DNA of 64,000 nucleotides from an uncultured Fretibacterium sp. (GTDB lineage Bacteria; Synergistota; Synergistia; Synergistales; Aminobacteriaceae): assembly GCA_947168585.1 (NCBI GenBank), contig CAMVMK010000001.1, positions 52,177-116,176 on the forward strand, in the 5' to 3' direction. The notes under the pieces are model-generated. The model made no database searches. It was given only the letters and a program-made list of their open reading frames with translations, and was not told the origin of the DNA. Made by a program: the position numbers and the translations under genes. Below are positions 54,319 to 62,696 of the stretch, piece after piece; position 1 is the stretch's first letter, and each line of letters starts with the position of its first letter.

Positions 54319-54905
54319 TTGCTTTTATAAAGTTTATTTGATTCAATATAAATCTCGACTAAATGCGGAACTAAAAACCTTATTCCGCGTCCGTCTCTTG
54401 AGCGTTCACGAATTTCTGTGCTTGAAATTGCGAACTGAGGTATCTCGATATATTTTAACTTATCTTTTATAAAATCCGGCAGTGTTTCAATACCGCTGAC
54501 AGGATAGCCCGGTCTTCTGGCCGTAACGAGGGTGCATAAATCCGGGATTTTTTTATAGTCAAACCATGATGTTATCGAGAGCATAGCGTCAAGTCCTGTA
54601 ATAAAATATAAATCTTCCGGTTTAATTCCGGACTTTATAAATTCGCGCAAAGTGTCTATCGTGTGAGTTTCTTCTTTGCGGTCAATTTCAATTCTTGAGA
54701 CAGAATACTCAAGAACTCCCGCAGTAGCTAAAAGTGTCATCGCGTATCTGTCTTCAGCCGGAGTAATTTTTCTTTTATAAGCCGGATCGCCGGTCGGCAC
54801 AAAAATTAATCTGTCGATACCTAAATTAATTCTTGCTTCTTCAGCCGCGAGTAAATGCCCGTAATGTATAGGGTCGAAAGTTCCGCCCATTATTCCTGTC
54901 TTCAT
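54315..54905 (-). CDS. nadD: Nicotinate-nucleotide adenylyltransferase
   Basis: A 196-residue nucleotidyltransferase. GGTFDPIHYGHL (6-17) is the HxGH-type ATP site and ISSTEIRERS the C-terminal ISSTxxR motif. Adenylates NaMN in NAD synthesis. Five bases from obgE. Confidence 0.96.
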   Translation of the reverse strand: MKTGIMGGTFDPIHYGHLLAAEEARINLGIDRLIFVPTGDPAYKRKITPAEDRYAMTLLATAGVLEYSVSRIEIDRKEETHTIDTLREFIKSGIKPEDLYFITGLDAMLSITSWFDYKKIPDLCTLVTARRPGYPVSGIETLPDFIKDKLKYIEIPQFAISSTEIRERSRDGRGIRFLVPHLVEIYIESNKLYKSK

Positions 54906-54909
54906 GATT

Positions 54910-56208
54910 TTAAGTTACGATTTCAGGCTCAAAATCAAATTCGATTTCACCTATATAAACTTTGTCGCCCTCTTTAGCTCCAGAGGCCTCGAGAGCTTCT
55001 TCAACGCTCATAGCTTTAAGCAGACGCGAGAATTTTTGCAGAGCGTCTTCATGTTCAAAATTAATTCTTGAAACGGATTTTTCAAAGTTTTCATGTTCAA
55101 CTCTAAAACTTCCGTCAGACTGTTTAATAATTTGAACGGGAGTTCTTGATGATTTTCTTGAAACTTTTTTAGGAGTAAGTTCGATTAAATCATCAGCGTC
55201 ATAATCTAATTTTACAGCCGGAGTTTTTCGGACTAAATCAGCAATATTTTTAATTAATTCGGGAATATTTTTGCCCGTCAAAGCACTAACGGCCATATAA
55301 TAAGCTGAAATTTTTTCGGCTTCTGCCTGTAATAATTTTGAATTTTCGTCAGTGCCCTCAATATCAATTTTATTCCCGATTACTATACAGGGACGAGAGG
55401 CCAAATCCGCGCCGTATTCTTTGAACTCGTTAATAAGAGCGTTAAAAGTTTCTACGGGATTTGGCTGCGATAAATCAATTACGTGCAATAAAATCCTTGT
55501 TCTTTCAACGTGCCTTAAAAACTGCAGGCCGAGTCCTTTACCTTCGTGAGCTCCCTCGATAAGGCCGGGAAGGTCAGCTATAACGACCTTAGCATCATCG
55601 ACAGCAAGAACGCCTAAATTCGGCGATAAAGTTGTAAAGGGATAACCTGCGATTTTGGGTTTTGCTCCGCTGATAGCCGCTAAAATGCTTGATTTTCCTG
55701 CGTTAGGGAAACCTGCAAGACCGACATCAGCAATTAATTTTAATTCTAAGATTAAATTTTTTTCTTCGCCCGGATCGCCTTTTTCAGCAAATTTCGGGGC
55801 TCGTCTCGATGACGTAGCAAAATGAGCATTGCCTTTGCCGCCGCGTCCGCCATGAGCAGCGATAAAATTTTGTCCGGGTTCAACGAGGTCAGCTAAAATT
55901 TCGCCGTTTTCGGAGTCTTTAATTAAAGTTCCGCAAGGCACAAAAATTTTTAAGTCTTCACCGTTAGAGCCTGTTTTCATTGCTCCGCTTCCGTGTCCTG
56001 CGTGTCCTGCTTGAAAACGTCTATCGTATTCAAAATCTGCAAGAGTTACGACACCTCCGACAGCTTCAATAATAACATCTCCGCCTTTGCCTCCGTCAGC
56101 ACCGTCCGGGCCGCCTTTGGGTACGAATTTCTCGCGCCGGAAACTTAAAGCACCGTTGCCGCCGCGTCCTGCTTTAACAAAAATTTCTGCAATATCTACA
56201 AATTTCAT
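54910..56208 (-). CDS. obgE: GTPase ObgE/CgtA
   Basis: A 432-residue Obg GTPase. The glycine-rich OBG domain spans ~1-158, G1 is GFPNAGKS, G3 DLPGLIEGA, G4 NKID, and an OCT domain fills the C-terminus (~345-425). Involved in 50S maturation and stringent control. Part of the conserved rplU-prp-rpmA-obgE-nadD block. Confidence 0.97.
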   Translation of the reverse strand: MKFVDIAEIFVKAGRGGNGALSFRREKFVPKGGPDGADGGKGGDVIIEAVGGVVTLADFEYDRRFQAGHAGHGSGAMKTGSNGEDLKIFVPCGTLIKDSENGEILADLVEPGQNFIAAHGGRGGKGNAHFATSSRRAPKFAEKGDPGEEKNLILELKLIADVGLAGFPNAGKSSILAAISGAKPKIAGYPFTTLSPNLGVLAVDDAKVVIADLPGLIEGAHEGKGLGLQFLRHVERTRILLHVIDLSQPNPVETFNALINEFKEYGADLASRPCIVIGNKIDIEGTDENSKLLQAEAEKISAYYMAVSALTGKNIPELIKNIADLVRKTPAVKLDYDADDLIELTPKKVSRKSSRTPVQIIKQSDGSFRVEHENFEKSVSRINFEHEDALQKFSRLLKAMSVEEALEASGAKEGDKVYIGEIEFDFEPEIVT

Positions 56209-56216
56209 TTTTATAA

Positions 56217-56363
56217 TTAAGCCGTTTGCATTAAATAATAATTTTTTTCTGAATCAATCATTGCTTGAATATTAGCATATTCATTTTCAAGAGATTCATA
56301 TTCTTTTCTAAATTCTTTGTCGTTAAGCTGTTCGTTTAGAAAATCTTTGAATTTAGTTTCCAT
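56217..56363 (-). CDS. Small antitoxin-like protein (48 aa), possibly truncated
   Basis: ATG at 56363 opens 48 codons. The text KFKDFLNEQLNDKEFRKEYESL ENEYANIQAMIDS (split here) resembles the N-terminal helices of XRE-type antitoxins paired with RelE/HigB toxins, which normally go on to a helix-turn-helix. Here the frame ends at QTA, so the DNA-binding part is missing. It follows the HicB-like gene by 3 bases and ends 8 bases before obgE. Confidence 0.55.
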   Translation of the reverse strand: METKFKDFLNEQLNDKEFRKEYESLENEYANIQAMIDSEKNYYLMQTA

Positions 56364-56366
56364 AAT

Positions 56367-56603
56367 TTACGCTCTAATCAATTCTAAATTTTTTTCAGGT
56401 TTAGCCGGTGTTTTTCCTACTTCATTGCAAAATTCAAGATAATCATCAACAGCTGAATGAAATTCCCTTACAATTCCGGCTATGCTGTCGCTTTCAAAAT
56501 CAACATAATCGCTTATATCCTCTATCTCACCATAAAATTCTTGCGCCTCAAAATCTATTTTAATAACCGTGTAATAGCCTTTATATTCTAAAACGTTATC
56601 CAT
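56367..56603 (-). CDS. Solitary HicB-like antitoxin
   Basis: A 78-residue protein with the HicB fold pattern: LEYKGYYTVIKIDFEAQEFYGEIEDI followed by DSIAGIVREFHSAVDDYLEFCNEVGK. The similar phrase VDDYLE.C...GK.P is common in HicB_1 antitoxins. No HicA partner precedes it. Inserted between rpmA and obgE, two genes that are normally adjacent. Confidence 0.72.
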   Translation of the reverse strand: MDNVLEYKGYYTVIKIDFEAQEFYGEIEDISDYVDFESDSIAGIVREFHSAVDDYLEFCNEVGKTPAKPEKNLELIRA

Positions 56604-56674
56604 ACTATAATATTATTATGTGTAATTATAAAAAATTTGCCCCTTATCGCAGGGGCGTGAGAGTGTGATTATGA

Positions 56675-56962
56675 TTATTCAGCCGCAGCAGGTTCGACTG
56701 AAACAAATTTTCTTGAGCGGCTCGTATGATAATTTACTTTGCCGGGTACAAGGGCGAATAAAGTGAAGTCGCGTCCTTGTCCTACATGTTTGCCCGGGTG
56801 GACTTTCGTTCCGCACTGACGGACTAAAATGCTTCCGGCGTTAACTGTCTGGCCTGCGAAGACTTTAATTCCGCGATATTTAGGCTGGCTGTCGCGTCCG
56901 TTGGTGGAGCTTCCCTGACCTTTTTTGTGAGCAAAAAACTGTAAATCAAATTTGAATGTCAT
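56675..56962 (-). CDS. rpmA: Ribosomal protein L27 with Prp-cleavable N-terminal extension
   Basis: A 95-residue L27. The N-terminus reads [10 protein letters not shown] then AHKKG; in Firmicutes and relatives the LQFF-AHKK junction is cut by the Prp protease before assembly, exposing the residues that reach the peptidyl-transferase centre. prp is the immediately upstream gene and overlaps by one base. Confidence 0.96.
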   Translation of the reverse strand: MTFKFDLQFFAHKKGQGSSTNGRDSQPKYRGIKVFAGQTVNAGSILVRQCGTKVHPGKHVGQGRDFTLFALVPGKVNYHTSRSRKFVSVEPAAAE

Positions 56963-57291
56963 TATTGAATTTCCTCCGTGTTAATTTTCACGTAACCGGA
57001 ATTATCAACAGCTATAATTTTCAGCGACTCTGCAACTGTTTGAACGAGCAGAGAAATTTTTTCGTGATATTTTTTCTGCCAAGTTATTTTTATTAACGGT
57101 ATTTTATCGTCAATATCAATAACAAGACTTGGAATTCTCGCAATTTCTGAAAGCCCGAACACTAACGACTGCATTAAAACGCTGACTGCCGCGCAAATCA
57201 CGTCATAACCTTTGTCATCGTAATTTGAATGGCCTTTGCTTTCAATTCCGATTAATTTTTTTTTCTGGTAAAAAAGCGTTATTTCAATCAA
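56962..57291 (-). CDS. prp: Ribosomal-processing cysteine protease Prp
   Basis: A 109-residue Prp (YsxB-like). [20 protein letters not shown] holds catalytic His (about 21) and Cys (about 33). It removes the L27 extension encoded by the next gene. Located between rplU and rpmA, the standard arrangement. Confidence 0.94.
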   Translation of the reverse strand: MIEITLFYQKKKLIGIESKGHSNYDDKGYDVICAAVSVLMQSLVFGLSEIARIPSLVIDIDDKIPLIKITWQKKYHEKISLLVQTVAESLKIIAVDNSGYVKINTEEIQ

Positions 57292-57302
57292 AACTTAAAA
57301 TT

Positions 57303-57617
57303 TTAGGCTTCGATATTACGGATAACGACTTCAGTGTAATACTGACGATGGCCGCGCATTTTGCGGATATTTTTCTTGCTCTTATATTTGAAGACAAGAA
57401 CTTTATCAGCACGAGCCTGCTTTACGATTTCAGCTGTAACTCTTGCGCCGTTAATATAAGGCGAGCCGAATTTTGTTTCAGTTCCTTCGCCGCCGACCGC
57501 TAAAATTTTATCGAAAATTATTTCGGTGCTGGTTTCGCCGGGGAGTTTTTCAATTCTGAATTTGTCGCCGACACTTGCGCGGTATTGTTTGCCGCCTGTT
57601 TCAATTACTGCATACAT
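57303..57617 (-). CDS. rplU: Ribosomal protein L21
   Basis: A 104-residue L21. TGGKQYRASVGDKFRIEKL at the N-terminus and KYKSKKNIRKMRGHRQYYTEV near the C-terminus are canonical. First gene of the rplU-prp-rpmA block; AAGGAGG upstream. Confidence 0.97.
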   Translation of the reverse strand: MYAVIETGGKQYRASVGDKFRIEKLPGETSTEIIFDKILAVGGEGTETKFGSPYINGARVTAEIVKQARADKVLVFKYKSKKNIRKMRGHRQYYTEVVIRNIEA

Positions 57618-57708
57618 AAAAATTTTTCCTCCTTACGCTGAACTTAAAGGCACGCTTATTGCGATTTTTTATTTTGCCCTGCTCATGCGTGAATTAATTG
57701 CGTAGTGA

Positions 57709-57717
57709 ATTATAACA
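57709..57717 (-). promoter_or_regulatory. Extended -10 promoter for rplU
   Basis: The minus strand reads TGTTATAAT, identical to the metQ promoter element. It leaves a ~90-nt leader before rplU that could hold L21 autoregulatory structure; no specific fold was confirmed. Confidence 0.5.
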
Positions 57718-57783
57718 GAAAGAATAAAATTTATCATTTTTAAGATCTTGAGTATTATATAATAATATTTAACAGCGAAATTC

Positions 57784-57812
57784 ATCTCCCACTTTAGAAG
57801 CGGGGATCTTTT
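57784..57812. repeat. IS200/IS605-end-like hairpin upstream of ridA
   Basis: CCCaCTT-TAG-AAGcGGG followed by GATCTTTTT resembles the CCCACTT...AAGTGGG right-end hairpin of IS200/IS605 elements. No tnpA or tnpB is present. It could equally be an attenuator for ridA. Confidence 0.35.
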
Positions 57813-57851
57813 TGCGGGTTATGATAAAAATTAATTAAGGAGATTTTTAAT

Positions 57852-58223
57852 ATGAAAATAATTTCAACTTCAAAAGCTCCGGGAGCTATCGGGCCTTATT
57901 CGCAGGGATATGAAGCCGGCGGCTTTGTCTTTACGTCAGGGCAGATCCCTATTAATCCGGAGACCGGAGAAACTTCTGAAGGCATTGCGGCACAAGCTGA
58001 ACAGAGCTGCAAAAATGTCGGCGCGATTTTAGAAGCAGCCGGAGTTGATTTTTCAAAAGTTGTAAAAACTACATGTTTCTTGGCCGACATGAACGATTTT
58101 GCGGCATTTAATGAAGTTTACGCAAAATTTTTCACGTCAAAGCCGGCACGTTCATGTGTAGCAGTCAAAACTCTTCCTAAGGGAGTTCTTTGTGAAGTCG
58201 AAGCAACAGCCGTAAAAAATTAA
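57852..58223 (+). CDS. ridA: RidA-family enamine/imine deaminase
   Basis: A 123-residue RidA/YjgF protein. GAIGPYSQGYEAGGFVFTSGQIP and the GVLCEVEATA end with the active-site Arg (KPARSCVAV) are present. Hydrolyses reactive 2-aminoacrylate, a side product of PLP enzymes such as TrpB2. AAGGAG precedes the ATG. Confidence 0.95.
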   Translation: MKIISTSKAPGAIGPYSQGYEAGGFVFTSGQIPINPETGETSEGIAAQAEQSCKNVGAILEAAGVDFSKVVKTTCFLADMNDFAAFNEVYAKFFTSKPARSCVAVKTLPKGVLCEVEATAVKN

Positions 58224-58228
58224 AAAAA

Positions 58229-58256
58229 CTCTCGTTCAACGCGAGAGCTTTTTTCT
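58229..58256 (+). terminator. Terminator of ridA, shared with the opposing gene
   Basis: CTCTCG (58229-58234) and CGAGAG (58242-58247) pair around TTCAACG; T runs follow on both strands (CTTTTTTCT and, on the minus strand, TTTTTTTAA). Confidence 0.85.
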
Positions 58257-58265
58257 TCGTTATTG

Positions 58266-60320
58266 TTATCTAACTTTTTCAAAAGCCTGTTTGATTATTT
58301 CCATAGCGTCATCAATATTAGAGTCCGTGCTTTTTGCTTTTAGGCGAATTTTGTGCAGAGAATCTTTGCCGCAAATTCCAAGCGGGTCAGCAATATCTTG
58401 AGATCTTACATTATAGATATAAATTTTTGCTTGAGTTTTCTGTTTGACAACAGCCGCAAACCCTGTGCCATTGATTTTATATCGCCTTGCTGAGTAGTCC
58501 CTTGCTGGGTAGTCGATAACTTTGCCGTATTTTTTGAATGTTTCCGTAAAATCTTCGGTTTTAATATTTTCGGCAAGCTTTTTAATCCGCTTGTCTAGAG
58601 TATTAAAAATATCTTCAACTGAAAGCTGTATATCCCGGCGTTCTTGTTGAGTTCTTTCTCCGCCGTCTTTAGACCAAAGTTTTAGAGCCCGAGCCGTCAA
58701 ATCTTTTGCGCGTTGTAACATCGCTGCTTCATTCCAAGTTTTTTGTTTTTGAATGAAAGAATTTAAGAATAAACGGCTGTGATTAAATCCGTTCGGCATT
58801 GTCTTTTTTTCGGTGAAAATTTTTCCGCTATTATCGGGAGAAAATTCAGCGAGCGTTAAATTTCCGATAGTGTATAAATATTTTTCATGAATTCTACTAC
58901 AGCTTTTGCCGAGTTCTTGTTGCCATTCGTCCGAAAGTTTTTCAGGCATTACGTTCTCAACAGTGAAATTTCTTGCGTGAATATTATTTTGACTGTTGAA
59001 ATTTTCAAGCATTTCAAGAATATAATAACGCCGAGCCTTCTTAAAAAGTTTGCAGGACATAAACGCTTCGGAAAATTCTTTATCGTCCGGAAATCTCTGC
59101 AAATCCCTCATAGCTGAAAATGCGCTTTTAACTGAAGGTGCATAATTATTCGGGTCGATACTTCTTTTAAGAACTGCGAAAGTTTGATTAAGACTTGCTG
59201 AACTTAATCCGCAAATATCGCGACGGACAACGTAGCTTATACACATCAGCATGATTTTAATCAAGTCGTCTTCATTGAGTAAATTCTGTCTGAAATCCGC
59301 GTGAATTTTTAATAAAAACGGATAAGAAACTTCCATTTTTAATTCTTTAATTTCAGCGTAAATTGCTTGAAGACGAGGGTTAGCGTGCTGTGCAAATTTA
59401 ATATTAGCGTAATCTTTGGCTTTTTGGTAAATATCATTGCAAAGGTCAGAAATTTTGCTCGTTCTTCTTGTGATATAAAACCAACTTTTGAACTTCTCAT
59501 AAATCTGATCTTCAGCCGGAATATGAGTACTTTGAAGCGTCAAGAAATCTTTGAAGAAATTATCCATCAATATTGTATTATTGTTGAACAATTTTTCCAT
59601 TTTAGACCAGCAGTTATTATAAATTGATGTCATCACTTGAGGCTTAAGTCCCATGAGCATAAAATTGCGGATTAAATCAGATTTTGATAAATCTTTGCCG
59701 CTCGAGTTAAGGCTCTCAAAAATTACCTGCGGATTATCATCATCGCCTAGAGTTATATTGACGATTTTTAATTTTCCAAGTGCTTCATAAACCTGCTTAG
59801 GAGTCAGCTCCGGATTTCTTAACGAAAATTTTTGCTTGAAAAATTTATAATTTTCGGCAAGTTTCGGGATAGTTATATCGTCTTCATCATCGTTAGAATT
59901 TTGAGCTGCATTAAAATCAAAATTCCTGTCTGTTAATTGCGTGAGAATATCTTGATCTTCGCCGTTCAAAATGAGTTTATTAAGATATTTAGTTTTTATT
60001 TCAGCTGCATCAATGCGGCTGTCAGTTTTTTCACGGGCATAATCACGAAGAACGATTAAAATTAACGTCAATGTTGCTATTCTCTGCTGGCCGTCAATGA
60101 GAGTGAATTTGCTCCTGTTGTCTTTATCTTGAATGTTGACGATCGAGCCTATAAAATGATTAGTACCGACAACATCGGGATTTTTTACCATTCTTACAAT
60201 GTCTTTCCATAATTGGGCACATTGCTCTTTTTCCCAGCTGTAATGACGCTGATAAATCGGCAGAACGAACTGCACAGGACCGGATAAAATTTCTAAAATA
60301 TTTTTTTCTTTTACTATCAA
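58266..60320 (-). CDS. DUF262/DUF1524 (GmrSD-like) protein with substituted HNH histidine
   Basis: A 684-residue protein. The DUF262 NTPase-like half has YQRHYSWEKEQC (23-34), DGQQRIATLTL (76-86) and FESLNSSGKDLSKSDLIRN. The DUF1524 HNH-type half reads NFTVENVMPE where the paralogue encoded just upstream (60317-62470) reads NFTIEHVMPQ: the catalytic His is Asn456 (AAC for CAC). The GNLTL motif (486-490) is kept. A DUF5655-like domain closes the C-terminus. Start is TTG 60320, within TTGA overlapping the upstream stop, with AAGGAGG in the upstream gene. Members are type IV restriction systems against modified phage DNA; this copy is probably not a nuclease. Confidence 0.88.
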   Translation of the reverse strand: MIVKEKNILEILSGPVQFVLPIYQRHYSWEKEQCAQLWKDIVRMVKNPDVVGTNHFIGSIVNIQDKDNRSKFTLIDGQQRIATLTLILIVLRDYAREKTDSRIDAAEIKTKYLNKLILNGEDQDILTQLTDRNFDFNAAQNSNDDEDDITIPKLAENYKFFKQKFSLRNPELTPKQVYEALGKLKIVNITLGDDDNPQVIFESLNSSGKDLSKSDLIRNFMLMGLKPQVMTSIYNNCWSKMEKLFNNNTILMDNFFKDFLTLQSTHIPAEDQIYEKFKSWFYITRRTSKISDLCNDIYQKAKDYANIKFAQHANPRLQAIYAEIKELKMEVSYPFLLKIHADFRQNLLNEDDLIKIMLMCISYVVRRDICGLSSASLNQTFAVLKRSIDPNNYAPSVKSAFSAMRDLQRFPDDKEFSEAFMSCKLFKKARRYYILEMLENFNSQNNIHARNFTVENVMPEKLSDEWQQELGKSCSRIHEKYLYTIGNLTLAEFSPDNSGKIFTEKKTMPNGFNHSRLFLNSFIQKQKTWNEAAMLQRAKDLTARALKLWSKDGGERTQQERRDIQLSVEDIFNTLDKRIKKLAENIKTEDFTETFKKYGKVIDYPARDYSARRYKINGTGFAAVVKQKTQAKIYIYNVRSQDIADPLGICGKDSLHKIRLKAKSTDSNIDDAMEIIKQAFEKVR

Positions 60321-62470
60321 AATTCAGGCACCTCCTTAATTCTTTCAAAAGCCTGTTCGATTATTTCCATTACATCATCAATATAAGAATCTGTCGATTG
60401 ATCAGGAACATAAATTCTAACATTGCCGTTACCAAATGTCTTATTATATTTGTATTCGTGGCAATTCACTTTATCAGAAGGAATTACAACATTATTGTAG
60501 TCCATCTTGACGAAAATCCTCACTTGTATTTGCTGAGGAGTAACGGCAGTAATATTCTGGCCTTTGAATTTGTATTGATATACATCATACCCATGCGATG
60601 TAAACTTTTCACGCGTAATTTTTCCGGGAGCAAGATTGTTAATTCTCCTGTCTAAACGTTCAAAAATTTCTTGAATGTTCAGCGGCTGCTCCTCTTGCGT
60701 TACCGCTGCTGCGTCTGCTTCCGTTACTTCATCAGGAATATTATCGGCTATTGCTGGAGCATTAAGTCCCGGCCAAATTAGCAATGCTTGTTCCGCGAGT
60801 TTTTCGGCGCGATCTTTGATTTTATTTTCGTTCCAAGTATCTTGCATGCAGATATAAGAATTTAATCTTGAGCCGCTCTGAATAAATCCGCCTTCCATCG
60901 TCTTTTTTTCTATGAAAGATCTATTGCTCATTTCGGAATTATATTTAGTGAGCGTCAAATTTCCGACTGTATGCAAATATTTTTTGTGAACTCTGCTGTA
61001 ATCCGCGCCGAGTTCGTCTTTCCATTCCGGAGTAAGAGTCTGCGGCATTACGTGTTCAATCGTGAAATTTCTTGGATTAAAATAGTCTCTGCTCTGAAAA
61101 TTCGCAAGCTGTCCTAAAATATAATTGCAGCGGCGCTTTTTATAAAGTTCGCAGGTTTTGAAAGCTTCGGCAAATTCGTTATCATCCGGAAATTTTTGAG
61201 TGCCGCTCAGATTAGAAAATGCCTGGTTAATCGAAGCTGTATAATTTTTATTATCTATTCTTCTTCTAAAAGCAGCGAAAAGATTTCCAAGACCGTTTGA
61301 ACTTAATCCGCAGACAGTTCTTCTGACAGCGTAACTTATGCAAAGTTTCATAATCTCAATAAGCTGAGCAGTATTGATGAGCGGATCTCCTTTGAAACAA
61401 TCTGCATGAATTTTCAATAAAAACGGATAAATTACTTCCATTTTTAATTCTTTGATTTCAGCGTAAACTTTTTTAAGCTGATTGTTATTACTGCGGGCAA
61501 ATTTTATATCTGTATAATATTTCGCTTTTCTGTAAATATCATAGCAGAGGTCAGTAATTTGGTTATCGTTTATTGAGCTGTTACGCCAGGCTTTGAATTC
61601 TTCATAGAGCTGATTTTCTTTCGGTATTCTTCCGAGCTGAAGGGTCAAATAATCTTTGAAAAAATTATCCATTAAGATTGTATTTCTGTCGTTGCCTCCG
61701 AATAATTTTTCCATAGGAGCCCAGTAGTTATCATAAATATTATTCATATTGTCCTGCTCAAGCCCCATGAGAATAAAGTTGCGTATTAAATCCGACTGCG
61801 ATAAATCTTTGCCGCTTGAGTTAAGGCTTTCAAAAATCGCCTGAGGGTCATCGTTCTGATCGAGAGTTATATTGACGATTTTTAATTTCCCGAGTGCGTT
61901 ATAAATTTCTTGAGGCGTTAAATCCGGATTTTGTGCCGTAAGTTTTCCTTTGAAAAAATTATAACCCGCAATGAGTTTCGGAACTACGGGAGTATTGTCA
62001 TCATCTTCATCATCGGCATTATCTTGAAGCGCGGTAAAATCATACTCATTATTGATTAATTGAATCATAATGTCTTGGTCTTCGCCGGTTAAAAGCAGTT
62101 TATATCTTTCAAGACCTATAGCCGCGTTATTTTTCAGATAATTATCCGCTGCGTTAATATCTGTAATAGATTTTTGGCTGGCATAATCCCGAATCGCAAT
62201 TAAAATCAGCATTAAAGTTGCTATTCTCTGCTGGCCGTCAATAAGCTGAAATTTAACAGGTTTGCCCGGCGTAAAGGGGTTCGGGTCATTAATATTAACA
62301 ATCGAGCCTATAAAATGGCCGCCGCGGTTATCTCTTATCATTTGGACAATGTCGTTCCATAATCTTTTACATTGTTCTTCTTCCCAACAATAATGACGCT
62401 GATACTTCGGCAGAATAAACTGCACCGTAGGATCAAGAATTCTTAAAATATTTTCTTGGCTTAATTCCAA
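60317..62470 (-). CDS. DUF262/DUF1524 (GmrSD-like) type IV restriction protein
   Basis: A 717-residue single-chain GmrSD-like enzyme. DUF262 motifs YQRHYCWEEEQC (23-34) and DGQQRIATLML (78-88), the SLNSSGKDLSQSDLIRN segment, and the DUF1524 HNH core EHVMPQ (His ~472) with GNLTL are all intact. The C-terminal ~120 residues resemble DUF5655. It is closely similar to the downstream paralogue across nearly its whole length. Start is TTG 62470 with GAGGGAG upstream. Encodes the likely active partner in this overlapping pair. Confidence 0.9.
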   Translation of the reverse strand: MELSQENILRILDPTVQFILPKYQRHYCWEEEQCKRLWNDIVQMIRDNRGGHFIGSIVNINDPNPFTPGKPVKFQLIDGQQRIATLMLILIAIRDYASQKSITDINAADNYLKNNAAIGLERYKLLLTGEDQDIMIQLINNEYDFTALQDNADDEDDDNTPVVPKLIAGYNFFKGKLTAQNPDLTPQEIYNALGKLKIVNITLDQNDDPQAIFESLNSSGKDLSQSDLIRNFILMGLEQDNMNNIYDNYWAPMEKLFGGNDRNTILMDNFFKDYLTLQLGRIPKENQLYEEFKAWRNSSINDNQITDLCYDIYRKAKYYTDIKFARSNNNQLKKVYAEIKELKMEVIYPFLLKIHADCFKGDPLINTAQLIEIMKLCISYAVRRTVCGLSSNGLGNLFAAFRRRIDNKNYTASINQAFSNLSGTQKFPDDNEFAEAFKTCELYKKRRCNYILGQLANFQSRDYFNPRNFTIEHVMPQTLTPEWKDELGADYSRVHKKYLHTVGNLTLTKYNSEMSNRSFIEKKTMEGGFIQSGSRLNSYICMQDTWNENKIKDRAEKLAEQALLIWPGLNAPAIADNIPDEVTEADAAAVTQEEQPLNIQEIFERLDRRINNLAPGKITREKFTSHGYDVYQYKFKGQNITAVTPQQIQVRIFVKMDYNNVVIPSDKVNCHEYKYNKTFGNGNVRIYVPDQSTDSYIDDVMEIIEQAFERIKEVPEF

Positions 62471-62620
62471 ACTTGACTCCCTCTAACATATTGAGATTTT
62501 TTTAGAATGGATTTACATTATATCAGAATGTCAAATAAAAATAAAAAATCTTGATAAGAGGGAGATAATTTTCCGCGTTACTTTAATTCTGCTTCGAGAC
62601 AATGTTAAGATTTGCTGCTG

Positions 62621-62666
62621 CTAAAAAATTTGAATGTTTTTGTTGTGGCAAATGTTGTGGCAAAAA
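62621..62666. repeat. 46-bp dispersed repeat with tandem 12-mer, copy 2
   Basis: Identical to 9376-9421 but for one base, with TGTTGTGGCAAA twice (62641-62652, 62653-62664). It lies on the 5' side of the GmrSD-like pair, in the gap to the TtcA-like gene. Confidence 0.8.
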
Positions 62667-62696
62667 ACATTTTTTACTTTAAGGAATTTCTTATAG

